This document shows, one piece after another, positions 1-5,315 of a stretch of 7,484 nucleotides of DNA (position 1 is the first letter of the stretch; every line of letters starts with the position of its first letter). The position numbers and the translations under genes were made by a program. The DNA lies in NCBI GenBank assembly GCA_003220955.1, contig QHTW01000219.1, forward strand, positions 1 to 7,484. Reading direction: 5' to 3'. Below the pieces are notes generated by a model. It did no database searches, was not told the DNA's origin, and saw nothing but the letters and a program-made list of their open reading frames with translations. Origin of the DNA: Gemmatimonadota bacterium (GTDB taxonomy: Bacteria > Gemmatimonadota > Gemmatimonadetes > Gemmatimonadales > GWC2-71-9).

Positions 1-1
1 C

Positions 2-1219
2 TACAACCCCGCGTATCGCGCGGTAAAGAACAAGAATCAGGTCGCCGGCGCGCCCAAGTTCTCGATCCCGGTGCCGCTGGGGCTGATCCAGTTCTTTAAA
101 GATCACCCGATCAACCAGCTGAGCCACGATCCAATGTTCAGTCCCGACTCGGCGGCGTTCAACCCGATCGGCTTGCTGGATCTCGTGTTCAATCCGCCGA
201 TCTTCCTGGAAGTGAAGAAAGCACCTACACCAACGAACGACGTCGCGTTCACGATCGGGAGAAATCAGCTCGTCGTCGACCTGGGCGCCTCGAGGGTGCT
301 GATCCCTGAACAGGATTTTGGACTGGGCTCGACCAGCCGGCTGTTCGACGCGGGAGCCGGGTTTGGCGGCTTCAACGTCGGCGTGATGGGCTTTCTGGAG
401 TACGACGTCAAATTCCAGCTCGACAGCACACTCCGGAGTTTCCTCGTAAGCGATTCGACCGCCCGCCCCAATACGCCGTACTTCGTGAACATCGACGGTG
501 TGGCGCAGGCGGGGTTCGCGCCGACAGTCAGCTTCGCGGGCCGAATCCTGCGCGGTGCCGGCGGAAACGATACTGACGACGGACTCTATCTCGGCGGCGC
601 TCTCCATTATTACTACGGTGCCACGTACGGCCGCGCCGTCGGTCCCGCTGGATTCACCACCGGCGCTCCCGTGCTCGGCAGCACGCCGACCCCGCTGCTC
701 GACGGCCTCGTCTCCACGTCTACGAAGCCCGGTGGCCATGGTGTCGGGGGCGACGTTGGCCTCGTCTGGATCTCCGGACCGTTCGAAGTCGGCGCGGGTG
801 TCGACGATATCGGCGCCGAGCTCACCTGGTCCCATACCAAGATTCAGCGCTACCTCTACACTACCAGCACCAACTCGGTCTCGCGGACCGTGATCGCGCC
901 CGATACCACCACGAAGACGAAGCTGCCCGTTACGTATCTGGCGAATGCTGCCATCCATATGGGGACAGGCACGACCGTCGGTGGCGACGTCATCAACTCC
1001 GGCCGTGGCACGGTGATCCACGTCGGTGCGGAGCAGCGCACGGGGCCGTTTGCGGTGCGTGGCGGAGTGTCGCGCGATCAGCGCAAGAAGATGCAATTCG
1101 GATTCGGCGGCGGGGTACGACTCGGGCCCCTCGGCCTGGACGTCGGATTCTGGACGCACAGCAACTCACTCTCGACGCAGCGCGCCATCACGATGGCTAC
1201 GTCGATTTCGATCTATTAA
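2..1219 (+). CDS. Outer-membrane beta-barrel-like protein, 5'-truncated by the window
   Basis: The reading frame is open from base 2, so the start codon lies upstream of the window; 405 residues and the stop are visible. The first visible residues, YNPAYRAV, resemble the 'YNPA' motif near the N-terminus of FadL/PorV-like and related outer-membrane barrels (family knowledge). The rest is rich in Gly, Ser, Thr and alternating hydrophobic residues, with repeated short amphipathic stretches such as FGGFNVGVMGFLEYDV. The protein ends in an alternating strand, MATSISIY, with a terminal aromatic residue as is usual for Bam-assembled barrels. An internal GTG at 71 is only the first in-frame start inside the window and is not a credible start. 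A lipoprotein gene follows after 10 bases, so co-transcription is likely. Substrate and exact family are unknown; a periplasmic or surface beta-rich protein is the alternative. Confidence 0.75.
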   Translation, partial: YNPAYRAVKNKNQVAGAPKFSIPVPLGLIQFFKDHPINQLSHDPMFSPDSAAFNPIGLLDLVFNPPIFLEVKKAPTPTNDVAFTIGRNQLVVDLGASRVLIPEQDFGLGSTSRLFDAGAGFGGFNVGVMGFLEYDVKFQLDSTLRSFLVSDSTARPNTPYFVNIDGVAQAGFAPTVSFAGRILRGAGGNDTDDGLYLGGALHYYYGATYGRAVGPAGFTTGAPVLGSTPTPLLDGLVSTSTKPGGHGVGGDVGLVWISGPFEVGAGVDDIGAELTWSHTKIQRYLYTTSTNSVSRTVIAPDTTTKTKLPVTYLANAAIHMGTGTTVGGDVINSGRGTVIHVGAEQRTGPFAVRGGVSRDQRKKMQFGFGGGVRLGPLGLDVGFWTHSNSLSTQRAITMATSISIY

Positions 1220-1229
1220 GGGGCGACTC

Positions 1230-1760
1230 ATGAAGGCTCTTGCTGCTGCTCTGCTCATCCTTGTCGCTGCCTGCGGGAAAGGAAACGCGATCTTCAACGT
1301 CGATGTGTTGAGCTTTCTGTCCGCGAGCGACTCCCTCAAGCGGTTCAGCGTTCCCGTCGGGATCGGACAAGCGGATTCGAGCGTCGCGCGACGGTTCTTT
1401 CTTCCGCCGGGCTTCGGAAAAACGGCGGCGGACTCGGTCAGTGCTTCAGCGACCGCCTCGATCATCGACACCGCCGGCAGCGGGAGCGTCCAATTCGACG
1501 TCTTCTTCGCAAGAACGCAGGCGGCTCTCTTCACCGGGACGCCTTACCTGAGCGCAAACAGTGGCGCGATGGTGGCTGGTGACTCGGTCAGGCTGTTGCC
1601 GCCCACCACGGTTTCCCTCGCCGACACTGTTTTCCAGAAAGACACGGTGTGGGTGGGCATTCGCGGCCGCATCAACAAGAACCTCACTACCACCATGGCG
1701 GGCCGCTTCCGCCTGAACAGTCTCAACGTGCGGATTGTGGTCAGGGGCAACATCCTCTAG
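1230..1760 (+). CDS. Putative lipoprotein of unknown function
   Basis: The product has 176 residues. I chose the ATG at 1230 because AGGGG (1219-1223) sits 6 bases upstream and the start gives a classic lipoprotein signal: MKALAAALLILVAAC, with lipobox VAAC and the acylated cysteine at residue 15. Gly16-Lys17 follows, with no Asp at +2, so outer-membrane sorting would be expected by the E. coli rule. The mature part is rich in Ser, Thr, Ala and Val and looks beta-stranded (for example SGSVQFDVFFARTQ and NVRIVVRGNIL). I do not recognise a family. It lies 10 bases behind the barrel gene, so the two probably form an operon, and the lipoprotein may act at the outer membrane with that barrel (inference). 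The longer reading frame from 1026 overlaps the barrel gene and is rejected as a start. Confidence 0.8.
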   Translation: MKALAAALLILVAACGKGNAIFNVDVLSFLSASDSLKRFSVPVGIGQADSSVARRFFLPPGFGKTAADSVSASATASIIDTAGSGSVQFDVFFARTQAALFTGTPYLSANSGAMVAGDSVRLLPPTTVSLADTVFQKDTVWVGIRGRINKNLTTTMAGRFRLNSLNVRIVVRGNIL

Positions 1761-1762
1761 CA

Positions 1763-1783
1763 AGCGCGGCTTCTCGCCGCGCT
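1763..1783 (+). terminator. Hairpin between lipoprotein gene and ispG, possible weak terminator
   Basis: A perfect 8-bp stem, AGCGCGGC/GCCGCGCT, closes a 5-base loop TTCTC. It begins two bases after the lipoprotein stop codon and is followed by ATATTTCG, which is only a poor T-tract. It could end the upstream operon or be a processing or stabilising hairpin. Its right arm touches the presumed ispG -10 box. Termination is inferred, not shown. Confidence 0.4.
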
Positions 1784-1788
1784 ATATT
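1783..1788 (+). promoter_or_regulatory. Candidate -10 box (TATATT) for a leaderless ispG transcript
   Basis: TATATT matches the TATAAT consensus at five of six positions. Only 8 bases separate it from the GTG start at 1797, so a transcription start 6-8 bases downstream of the box would fall at or next to the start codon. There is no Shine-Dalgarno sequence: the bases before GTG read TTTCGTCCCC. No good -35 element is visible; the region where it would lie is inside the hairpin. Confidence 0.45.
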
Positions 1789-1796
1789 TCGTCCCC

Positions 1797-3071
1797 GTGA
1801 GCACTCGACGTCCCACCGTAACGGTCAGCGTGGGCGGCGTGCCGGTGGGCAGCGCCCATCCGATCGTCGTCCAATCGATGACCAACACCGACACCGCCGA
1901 TGCCGCCGCGACCGCTGCCCAGGTGCGCGCGCTGCACGCGGCCGGCAGCGAGCTGGTGCGCGTGACGGTGAATACCGATGAAGCGGCGCGCGCCGTGCCA
2001 GCCATCGTTGCCGAGGTGGATGTTCCCGTCATCGGCGACTTCCATTACAACGGGCACCTGTTGCTCACCAAGCACCCCGAGTGCGCCCGCGCGCTCGCAA
2101 AGTACCGCATCAATCCGGGCAACGTCGGCACCAAGCGCCGCGACGACAACTTCCGCGCGATCATCCAGGTCGCGATCCGTGAGGGCAAACGGGTCCGCAT
2201 CGGCGTCAATTGGGGCAGTCTCGATCAGCAGCTCCTGACCGAGATGATGGACGCGAACGCGAAGCTGGCAGAGCCGCGCGACGCCCGCGACGTCACAATG
2301 GATGCCATGGTCGAGAGCGCGATGCGTTCGGCGGAGCTGGCGGAGGAATCGGGGCTCCCGCATGACCCCATCATCCTCTCGGCCAAGGTCTCAGGAGTGC
2401 AGGATCTCGTCGCGGTGTACCGAATGCTCGCCGCGCGGTCCGACTACCCGCTGCATCTCGGTCTCACGGAAGCAGGCATGGGGACCAAGGGAGTCGTCGC
2501 GAGCACTGCGGGGCTCTCCATCCTCCTCCAGGAGGGCATCGGGGATACGATTCGCGTCTCCCTCACGCCGCGTCCCGGAGGCGACCGCACCGAGGAGGTG
2601 CAAGTCGCCCAGCAGGTCCTGCAATCGCTCGGATTGCGCAGCTTCACGCCTCAGGTGACGGCGTGCCCCGGTTGCGGGCGCACGACGTCGACGTTTTTCC
2701 AGGAGATGGCCGAAGAAATCCAGAGATACCTGCGCGAGCAGCGCCCCGCCTGGCAGGCCCGCTACCCCGGGTCGGAGGAATTGCGCGTGGCGGTGATGGG
2801 CTGTGTCGTCAACGGGCCGGGAGAGTCGAAGCACGCTGATATCGGCATTTCGTTGCCGGGCACCGCCGAGGAGCCGCGCGCGCCGGTCTACGTAGACGGC
2901 GCGCTCAAAGTCACGCTGAAAGGCGAGACGATCGTCGCGGATTTCCTGCGCATTCTCGAGGATTACGTCAAGCGACGGTTCGGAAAGAGCTCAGGCAATG
3001 CGGGAGCCCAGCGGGACGTCGCGGTCGGGGTGCACCAGGCAGATGTCGCCTTCCCCAAGAATCACGCCTAG
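1797..3071 (+). CDS. ispG: 4-hydroxy-3-methylbut-2-en-1-yl diphosphate synthase (IspG/GcpE)
   Basis: IspG converts 2-C-methyl-D-erythritol 2,4-cyclodiphosphate to HMBPP in the cytosol, the penultimate step of the MEP isoprenoid pathway, using a [4Fe-4S] cluster and electrons from flavodoxin or ferredoxin (family knowledge). The 424-residue product shows IPG hallmarks: VVQSMTNTDT (24-33), GDFHYNGHLLL (80-90), KYRINPGNVG (102-111) and RIGVNWGSLDQ (134-144). The cluster ligands are all present: Cys290 and Cys293 in ACPGCGRT, Cys336 in MGCVVNGPGE, and Glu343. The sequence resembles the roughly 400-residue alphaproteobacterial-type IspG. The GTG start is chosen because conserved sequence begins almost at once; there is no Shine-Dalgarno site, only a close upstream TATATT. 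The normal end is near EDYVKRRFGK (388-397). The last 27 or so residues run antisense through csaA and look like an extension caused by the lack of an earlier stop. Confidence 0.97.
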   Translation: MSTRRPTVTVSVGGVPVGSAHPIVVQSMTNTDTADAAATAAQVRALHAAGSELVRVTVNTDEAARAVPAIVAEVDVPVIGDFHYNGHLLLTKHPECARALAKYRINPGNVGTKRRDDNFRAIIQVAIREGKRVRIGVNWGSLDQQLLTEMMDANAKLAEPRDARDVTMDAMVESAMRSAELAEESGLPHDPIILSAKVSGVQDLVAVYRMLAARSDYPLHLGLTEAGMGTKGVVASTAGLSILLQEGIGDTIRVSLTPRPGGDRTEEVQVAQQVLQSLGLRSFTPQVTACPGCGRTTSTFFQEMAEEIQRYLREQRPAWQARYPGSEELRVAVMGCVVNGPGESKHADIGISLPGTAEEPRAPVYVDGALKVTLKGETIVADFLRILEDYVKRRFGKSSGNAGAQRDVAVGVHQADVAFPKNHA

Positions 3072-3329
3072 CGTCAAGACTTCCGAAAAAAACGTGGCGA
3101 TTTGACGGGGCGGGAAATTGACGACCCCGAGCACCAGCTTTCCGACGAGATCTTTCGGCTCGTAGTACTTGGTGATCTGCGCGCTCGAATTCTTGACGCC
3201 GATCGCAGGCCCGAAGTCGATACGGAGTTTGTAGGCGGGTTTGCGGGCTTGGGGGAACTCTTCCACCTGCACGACCCGGCCGACGCGCACGTCGATCCGG
3301 GCAAAATCGTCGTAGCTGATCTGGTCCAT
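2991..3329 (-). CDS. csaA: CsaA-type tRNA-binding domain protein
   Basis: The 112-residue product is nearly the length of Bacillus subtilis CsaA (about 110) and aligns with it throughout, as far as I recall that sequence. Family features are DFARIDVRVGRVV (8-20), EEFPQARKPAYKL (23-35), NSSAQITKYY (47-56), VVNFPPRQIA (69-78), SEVLTLG (82-88), GEGD (92-95) and a Pro-Leu-Gly-Ser-Arg-Ile end. CsaA proteins are dimeric OB-fold tRNA-binding proteins of the EMAP-II/Trbp111 class; in B. subtilis CsaA has also been described as an export-related chaperone. The role here is inferred from family only. The ATG start is supported by GGAG at 3335-3338, five bases upstream. The gene converges on ispG and overlaps its 3' end by 81 bp. 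It is divergent from the gene starting at 3452. Confidence 0.92.
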   Translation of the reverse strand: MDQISYDDFARIDVRVGRVVQVEEFPQARKPAYKLRIDFGPAIGVKNSSAQITKYYEPKDLVGKLVLGVVNFPPRQIATFFSEVLTLGVILGEGDICLVHPDRDVPLGSRIA

Positions 3330-3451
3330 CGCCGCTCCAAATGTCCCTTTTAGAGGTCAGGGGGAAGCACCATCTGAGGCGGCAAAAGCTTGGCACGTGC
3401 ATTGCCTTTCCGCTACGTCGCAGGCGACTTCCACTTTCACAGGACGGCGAT
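3330..3451. promoter_or_regulatory. Divergent intergenic region between csaA and the barrel gene
   Basis: These 122 bases must hold the promoters for csaA (leftward) and the barrel gene (rightward). Rightward, TTGGCA at 3390-3395 matches the -35 consensus at five of six positions, but nothing 16-18 bases later is a good -10 box. The TTGGCA overlaps an 8-bp palindrome GCACGTGC (3393-3400), which could be a regulator site. Leftward, a TAAAAG stretch lies just ahead of the csaA ribosome-binding site. None of these is decisive. Confidence 0.3.
3441..3444 (+). promoter_or_regulatory. Ribosome-binding site AGGA for the barrel gene
   Basis: AGGA lies 7 bases before the ATG at 3452. It decides the start in favour of 3452, whose first residues form a signal peptide, over the in-frame ATG at 3341, which would add 37 charged residues before the signal. 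Confidence 0.65.
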
Positions 3452-4108
3452 ATGCGGCGCATCGGGATGGCGGTGCTGGCCCTCGGTCTCGTGTCATCTC
3501 CTCTTTTTGGCCAGCGGTCCGCCCTCCGCGAAGTTGGCAACCGCGGTGCTTTCGGCGCCGACTTTGTCGTGGCAGAGCCGCTCGGCGAGTTTCGCCGCAA
3601 TGGGAACGTCGCGGGCGGATTGTCGATCTTCGGCGTCACGAGCGGCGGAGCTCTGGCGCTCCGTATCGACGCCTCCTGGATGGCCTACGACGCGCAATAC
3701 CAGAGTTACGGCGTTTCCACCACTTCACAAATCGGCACGATCGGCGCGGGACCCCAGTTGACGCTAGGCAGCGGTGGGTTCCGCGTCTACGGATTTGCGA
3801 CCATGGGCGGGTCGCTGTTCTGGAGCAACGCGAGCTACAACAGCTGCGGCTGCTCTGCGAGCAACTACCTCGACGGCCACACGACGTGGATGCGGTCCGC
3901 GGGCGCCGGCGTGCTGCTCGGTCTTACCGCCGGTCGCACTCCGATCGCCATCGATATTGGTGCGCGCGGCGTGCGCCACGATCGTGTGACCTACGTTCCG
4001 GCCGGCGGTCTGACGCAGAACCCCGACGGGAGCTTCACCGCCCGGCAAGTCACGACGCCGGTGGATATGCGCGTCTACCAAATCGGGGTGTCGATCGGGA
4101 TTCGGTAA
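3452..4108 (+). CDS. Small secreted outer-membrane beta-barrel-like protein
   Basis: The product has 218 residues. Residues 1-20, MRRIGMAVLALGLVSSPLFG, form a signal peptide, with likely cleavage before Gln21. The mature protein of roughly 198 residues has the Gly-rich alternating pattern of a small 8-strand barrel (OmpA/OmpW/opacity-like size): GGLSIFGVTSGGALALRIDASW, FRVYGFATMGGSLFW and a final strand DMRVYQIGVSIGIR. A Cys-Gly-Cys pair (132 and 134), in a segment that may be an extracellular loop, is unusual for such barrels. The family is assigned by architecture only; no ligand or function can be named. The gene stands alone, with its own ribosome-binding site and a strong terminator 32 bases after its stop, so it is probably a single-gene transcript. 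Confidence 0.8.
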   Translation: MRRIGMAVLALGLVSSPLFGQRSALREVGNRGAFGADFVVAEPLGEFRRNGNVAGGLSIFGVTSGGALALRIDASWMAYDAQYQSYGVSTTSQIGTIGAGPQLTLGSGGFRVYGFATMGGSLFWSNASYNSCGCSASNYLDGHTTWMRSAGAGVLLGLTAGRTPIAIDIGARGVRHDRVTYVPAGGLTQNPDGSFTARQVTTPVDMRVYQIGVSIGIR

Positions 4109-4129
4109 CCTCCCCTGCCGTCCCCGAGC

Positions 4130-4542
4130 TCACCCCTTAACCTGGCCCCGCTGTTCGGGGCCAGGACCTTTTTGCAGGATCTGGCTCAGATACCGATGCG
4201 GTGCGTTCAGGAAGTCCCGGGTGATCCGTACATGATCGAGATCGTCCTACGCGACGGCCTGCACCGGCAGACGGTCGAACGTGTAGATCTGGGCGTTGGG
4301 GAAGGCGAGCAGCAGCGGTGAATGCGTGGCGATGATGAATTGCGCATCCTGGCTCACCATGTTACCGCCGGAAGTCGCGCGGCGGCGGCGATGCGCTCGA
4401 GCGTGGATTTTCCCGAGCCATTCTCCCCGACAAAAAACGTGACTGGCCCAGCGGGCGCGAGCTGTTTGAGCGTGCGGATGGCTGGCACTGTGAACGGAAA
4501 TGCTGCGTCGCCGCCCTGGCGCGCGATCAATTCCAGATGCAC
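4130..4542 (-). pseudogene. Decayed AAA/ABC-type ATPase gene (COG3910-like)
   Basis: Read leftward, one frame gives a family-like N-terminus: LELIARQGG, then AFPFTVPAIRTL, then VTFFVGENGSGKSTLERIAAAARLP with a perfect Walker A (4402-4428). That frame stops at a TGA at 4354-4356. A second frame carries the family's C-terminus, SQDAQFIIATHSPLLLAFPN (ATHSP at 4316-4330), then QIYTFD. This is cut by an amber TAG (4247-4249) where relatives have Tyr, yet the same frame continues with DDLDHVRITRDFLNAPHRYL. Only about 24 codons separate Walker A from ATHSP, against well over 100 in intact proteins as I know them. The Q-loop, signature motif and Walker B are therefore missing. One large deletion, one frameshift and one nonsense codon make function very unlikely. 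The intact protein would be a roughly 240-residue predicted ATPase of unknown role. The 5' limit is approximate (GTG at 4540-4542, or ATG at 4609-4611). The 3' end (TGA at 4130-4132) runs through the barrel gene's terminator. Confidence 0.88.
4141..4173 (+). terminator. Rho-independent terminator after the barrel gene
   Basis: A perfect 10-bp GC-rich stem, CCTGGCCCCG/CGGGGCCAGG, closes a 5-base loop CTGTT. It is followed after ACC by five T residues (4169-4173). It has the right orientation and position to end the transcript of the gene at 3452-4108. The minus strand has no T-run after the same hairpin, so it is mainly a rightward terminator. Confidence 0.9.
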
Positions 4543-4575
4543 GGTGGCAGTCACGACTGCAAGATAGTTGACCGG

Positions 4576-4601
4576 AAAGTGTGGCAGGTTGCTTACACTT
4601 T
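4576..4601. repeat. Interrupted palindrome AAAGTGT/ACACTTT
   Basis: Two perfect 7-base inverted arms, AAAGTGT (4576-4582) and ACACTTT (4595-4601), are 12 bases apart, and the spacer holds a smaller GCA/TGC pair. The site lies upstream of the decayed ATPase gene on one side and of the gene at 4697 on the other, so it could be an operator for either. Function is unproven. Confidence 0.35.
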
Positions 4602-4669
4602 TGACTTGCATCCAAGACCATTCTGTCGGAAAAGCCCGGCGGTTGGGCGCCTTATGAGGTACGGGACTT

Positions 4670-4688
4670 GCGGCGCCGCCCTGCAGGG
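4670..4688. repeat. Two abutting 10-bp palindromes before the GTG start at 4697
   Basis: GCGGCGCCGC (4670-4679) and CCCTGCAGGG (4679-4688) are both perfectly self-complementary and share one base. The second contains part of the ribosome-binding site of the next gene. GC-rich sequence makes short palindromes common, so this may be chance. Confidence 0.3.
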
Positions 4689-4690
4689 GG
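4685..4690 (+). promoter_or_regulatory. Ribosome-binding site AGGGGG for the GTG start at 4697
   Basis: AGGGGG lies 6 bases before GTG at 4697. It supports that non-ATG start for the membrane-protein gene. Confidence 0.6.
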
Positions 4691-4696
4691 AACAGC

Positions 4697-5314
4697 GTGG
4701 AATCCAGGCCGGAAACGGGGGTACGCCCCACTGTTGGACAGCCGTTCGAGTCCGGAGTTCGATATGTGCCGCCCGCACCGGCGAGTGGCGTAGCCGCGGG
4801 TCGGGCCAAGCCCGCCGTCATCTTTCCAGAGACCGATCCAGACGATGTCGTAGCCGATCATCCCCCCAAGGAGCGCCTCGGGTCCTCGCTGCTCCGTCCG
4901 GCAGCGTACGTGGCATCGGCGCTTAGCGGTGCCGTCCTCGTAGTCGCCCTCTCACGAGTGGTGGGCGGAAGTAACGTGCCGCCGAACACCGGCAGCCCGC
5001 GCTCCGGCTCTGGCGCGGATGTCACGGTGCCGGCAAGCGCGGCGGCGGCGCTCGATCGGCGCGCCGACAGCCTGGCGCTGGCGCTTTCGACCTTCACCAT
5101 CCGAGCCAGCATGTACGATTCTCGGCGCCTGCCATGCAGCGGCCTTGCCCGTGGCCTCACGCAGGTCGAGGACGGTTGGCTGGCGTACAACATGGCGCGG
5201 AAGGACGTGATGGCCGTCCCCGATCCCGGCCGGGACGCCCGCGACAAGCGGCTCTATGCCGACGTCCGCGCGGTAGAGGTACGGTTCGAACGCTCATCCT
5301 GTGCGCGGCCATAG
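4697..5314 (+). CDS. Single-pass membrane protein of unknown function with a conserved-looking Cys pair
   Basis: The product has 205 residues. The GTG start is supported by AGGGGG 6 bases upstream. Residues 1-65 are polar, Pro-rich and without a signal peptide, so they are probably cytoplasmic. Residues 68-90 (YVASALSGAVLVVALSRVV core) form the one transmembrane segment. A Gly/Ser/Pro/Ala-rich linker (91-118) leads to an export-side domain, ALDRRADSLALALSTFTIRASMYDSRRLPC and onward, with Cys147 and Cys202 as a possible disulfide. I do not recognise the family. The topology (short cytoplasmic part, one membrane span, periplasmic domain) recalls anti-sigma-factor or envelope-anchor proteins, but no zinc-finger or sigma-binding motif is visible, so that is not claimed. 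The next gene starts one base after this stop, so translation of the two is probably coupled and the products may work together. Confidence 0.72.
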   Translation: MESRPETGVRPTVGQPFESGVRYVPPAPASGVAAGRAKPAVIFPETDPDDVVADHPPKERLGSSLLRPAAYVASALSGAVLVVALSRVVGGSNVPPNTGSPRSGSGADVTVPASAAAALDRRADSLALALSTFTIRASMYDSRRLPCSGLARGLTQVEDGWLAYNMARKDVMAVPDPGRDARDKRLYADVRAVEVRFERSSCARP

Positions 5315-5315
5315 G

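Noticed and set aside
1026..1229. Longer start for the lipoprotein
   Set aside because: It overlaps the barrel gene by nearly 200 bases in another frame and buries the lipoprotein signal; ATG at 1230 has a good ribosome-binding site.
1782..2363. 193-codon open frame on the minus strand inside ispG
   Set aside because: It is a frame shadow of strongly conserved ispG in GC-rich DNA, with no recognisable domain.
3390..3419. Standard sigma-70 promoter from TTGGCA at 3390
   Set aside because: No acceptable -10 hexamer lies 16-18 bases downstream, so only the divergent region as a whole is listed.
3341..3451. Longer start (ATG at 3341) for the small barrel protein
   Set aside because: It would put 37 basic, low-hydrophobicity residues before a clear signal peptide; the ATG at 3452 has AGGA 7 bases upstream.
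2968..3639. 223-codon open frame on the minus strand across csaA
   Set aside because: It is an Arg/Pro-rich shadow frame of csaA and of the antisense of the barrel gene, with no family motifs.
3397..4140. 247-codon open frame on the plus strand over the barrel gene
   Set aside because: It has an Arg-rich composition typical of a shifted frame in GC-rich coding DNA; the frame from 3452 has a signal peptide and barrel strands.
4130..4542. Intact ATPase made by programmed frameshifting
   Set aside because: Besides the frame change, the central region with signature and Walker B motifs is missing and an amber codon interrupts the C-terminus, so decay is the simpler reading.
4612..4821. N-terminal extension of the ATPase frame up to 4821
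   Set aside because: This part has no family similarity and lies antisense to the gene at 4697; family-like sequence begins only near 4540.
5301..5315. GTG at 5301 as the start of the Ig-domain protein
   Set aside because: It adds five residues before the signal peptide and overlaps the previous gene; the ATG at 5316 sits at the usual coupled-start position. Not fully excluded.
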